Positions 4,577 through 5,269 of a stretch of DNA of 5,269 nucleotides are shown piece by piece. The position numbers and the translations under genes were made by a program. Origin of the DNA: Methanoregula sp. UBA276 (GTDB lineage Archaea; Halobacteriota; Methanomicrobia; Methanomicrobiales; Methanospirillaceae); the NCBI GenBank assembly GCA_002508495.1, contig DANA01000117.1, positions 1-5,269 on the forward strand. Direction: 5' to 3'. Under the pieces are notes generated by a model. That model ran no database searches. It saw only the letters and a program-made list of their open reading frames with translations, and had not been told where the DNA came from. Position 1 is the first letter of the stretch. The number at the start of each line of letters is the position of its first letter.

Positions 4577-5269
4577 TTACTCTTCCGTGGACCTGCTGTC
4601 GGCAGTAATCCTGCCGTCGCATGCCGTGACGAAACGCAGCCCCGTGCAGGCCTCTTGTGAAAGCTCATCGATTGCCAGCCGCTCCTCCCAGTGGGCAATC
4701 TCTTCTGAGACCGCAGCGGTTGCCGGCATCTTCGGTACTGCCCGGCAGGCGAGATCGCCCGGCGTTGCATCGAATGTCCCGATCCGCCGTGCAAGCGTGA
4801 TCGTCTCCTCCTTATCCCAGGTGATCAGCGGGTGGAGGACAGGAACGGTTACACTGCCGGCGATGACAGCGAGGTTTGCCAGGGTCTGGGACGCGACCTG
4901 GCCCAGGCTCTCCCCGGTTACGACGGCAAGCGCCCCCTCGTTCTTTAAAAGCCGGGCCGCCACCCGGAGCATGAATCGCTTGCAGATGACACACCGGTAC
5001 CGGGGCGGGACCTTGAGCCGGCTCATCTGGTCAAAGAGATCTTCGGCACGGGCAATGACGAGCGGCACCGGGTTTCCGGCACACCACAAGGAAAGTTTCC
5101 GGTGGTTTTCGATCGCCGCCGCCGTGACATCGGCGCCCGCCCAGCGGCCGGCGTCCATGAAGAGGTGCGTGACTTCGCAGCCGCGTTTCATGGCAAGCCA
5201 CGACGCAACCGGCGAATCGATACCGGCCGAGAGGAGAACCAGCACCCGCCCCTGTGTGCCCCACGGCAG
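4577..5269 (-). CDS. thiI: ThiI, tRNA uracil 4-sulfurtransferase, C-terminal PP-loop domain (5' end outside the window)
   Basis: ThiI adenylates uridine 8 of tRNA and replaces its oxygen with sulfur to make 4-thiouridine; in some organisms it also serves thiamine thiazole synthesis. The visible 230 codons are the ATP-pyrophosphatase domain. It opens with LPWGTQGRVLVLLSAGIDSP, the ThiI lead-in plus PP-loop, and continues with KRFMLRVA, TGESLGQVASQTLANL and the HPLITWDKEE region, all characteristic of ThiI. Two cysteines form CVIC (codons at 4982-4993), the CxxC that binds an iron-sulfur cluster in methanogen ThiI, and a third in DLACRAVPK matches the position of the catalytic cysteine in E. 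coli ThiI (Cys344). The protein ends without a rhodanese domain, as in archaea, so the sulfur donor is probably not a rhodanese persulfide. The PP-loop reads SAGIDS where SGGIDS is usual. The GTG at 5243-5245 is not the real start: the frame stays open to the edge and the ferredoxin-like and THUMP domains must lie beyond it. Confidence 0.93.
   Translation of the reverse strand: MPWGTQGRVLVLLSAGIDSPVASWLAMKRGCEVTHLFMDAGRWAGADVTAAAIENHRKLSLWCAGNPVPLVIARAEDLFDQMSRLKVPPRYRCVICKRFMLRVAARLLKNEGALAVVTGESLGQVASQTLANLAVIAGSVTVPVLHPLITWDKEETITLARRIGTFDATPGDLACRAVPKMPATAAVSEEIAHWEERLAIDELSQEACTGLRFVTACDGRITADSRSTEE

Noticed and set aside
4342..4794. 150-codon minus-strand open frame overlapping the thiI 3' end
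   Set aside because: About half of it overlaps thiI in another frame, and the remainder is low-information arginine/proline-rich sequence. The thiI frame is strongly supported.
4332..5107. 12-bp direct repeat TTTCCGGTGGTT (4332-4343 and 5096-5107)
   Set aside because: One copy is in non-coding DNA and the other inside thiI. A 12-bp match somewhere in 5.3 kb is expected by chance about once.

Overview
The window looks like chromosomal DNA of a GC-rich methanogenic archaeon, most likely of the order Methanomicrobiales (Methanoregula-like). That placement is inference. It rests on archaeal-type TATA boxes, one of them 27 nt ahead of a start codon with no Shine-Dalgarno sequence; on a ThiI that carries the CxxC motif known from methanogen enzymes and has no rhodanese tail; and on a Cache-HAMP-SpoIIE phosphatase, a combination I recall as frequent in these genomes.

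Layout. Positions 1-2075 (+) hold a membrane-bound sensor phosphatase whose first residues lie off the left edge. After an 86-nt gap with a possible promoter comes a complete two-domain polyphosphate:AMP phosphotransferase (2162-3643, +). A convergent, non-coding stretch of 332 nt follows (3644-3975). It is full of inverted repeats and includes a 247-bp segment bounded by an 11-bp perfect inverted repeat. Next, on the minus strand, is a small ribbon-helix-helix DNA-binding protein (3976-4248) with a well-placed TATA box and nearby inverted repeats that could be its operator. A second non-coding stretch (about 4281-4576) carries several hairpins and repeated TTCCGGAA palindromes. The right edge (4577-5269, -) is the C-terminal catalytic part of ThiI, cut by the window end.

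How the genes relate. They are not an obvious single pathway. The phosphatase is a signal-transduction output of the partner-switching type. The phosphotransferase links polyphosphate to the adenylate pool (AMP to ADP). ThiI thiolates tRNA (4-thiouridine). The small regulator is a candidate autorepressor with no visible target besides itself. The coding part is ordinary archaeal housekeeping and signalling. The unexplained material sits in the two non-coding regions around the ribbon-helix-helix gene. I found no CRISPR array, tRNA, rRNA, transposase or defence gene.
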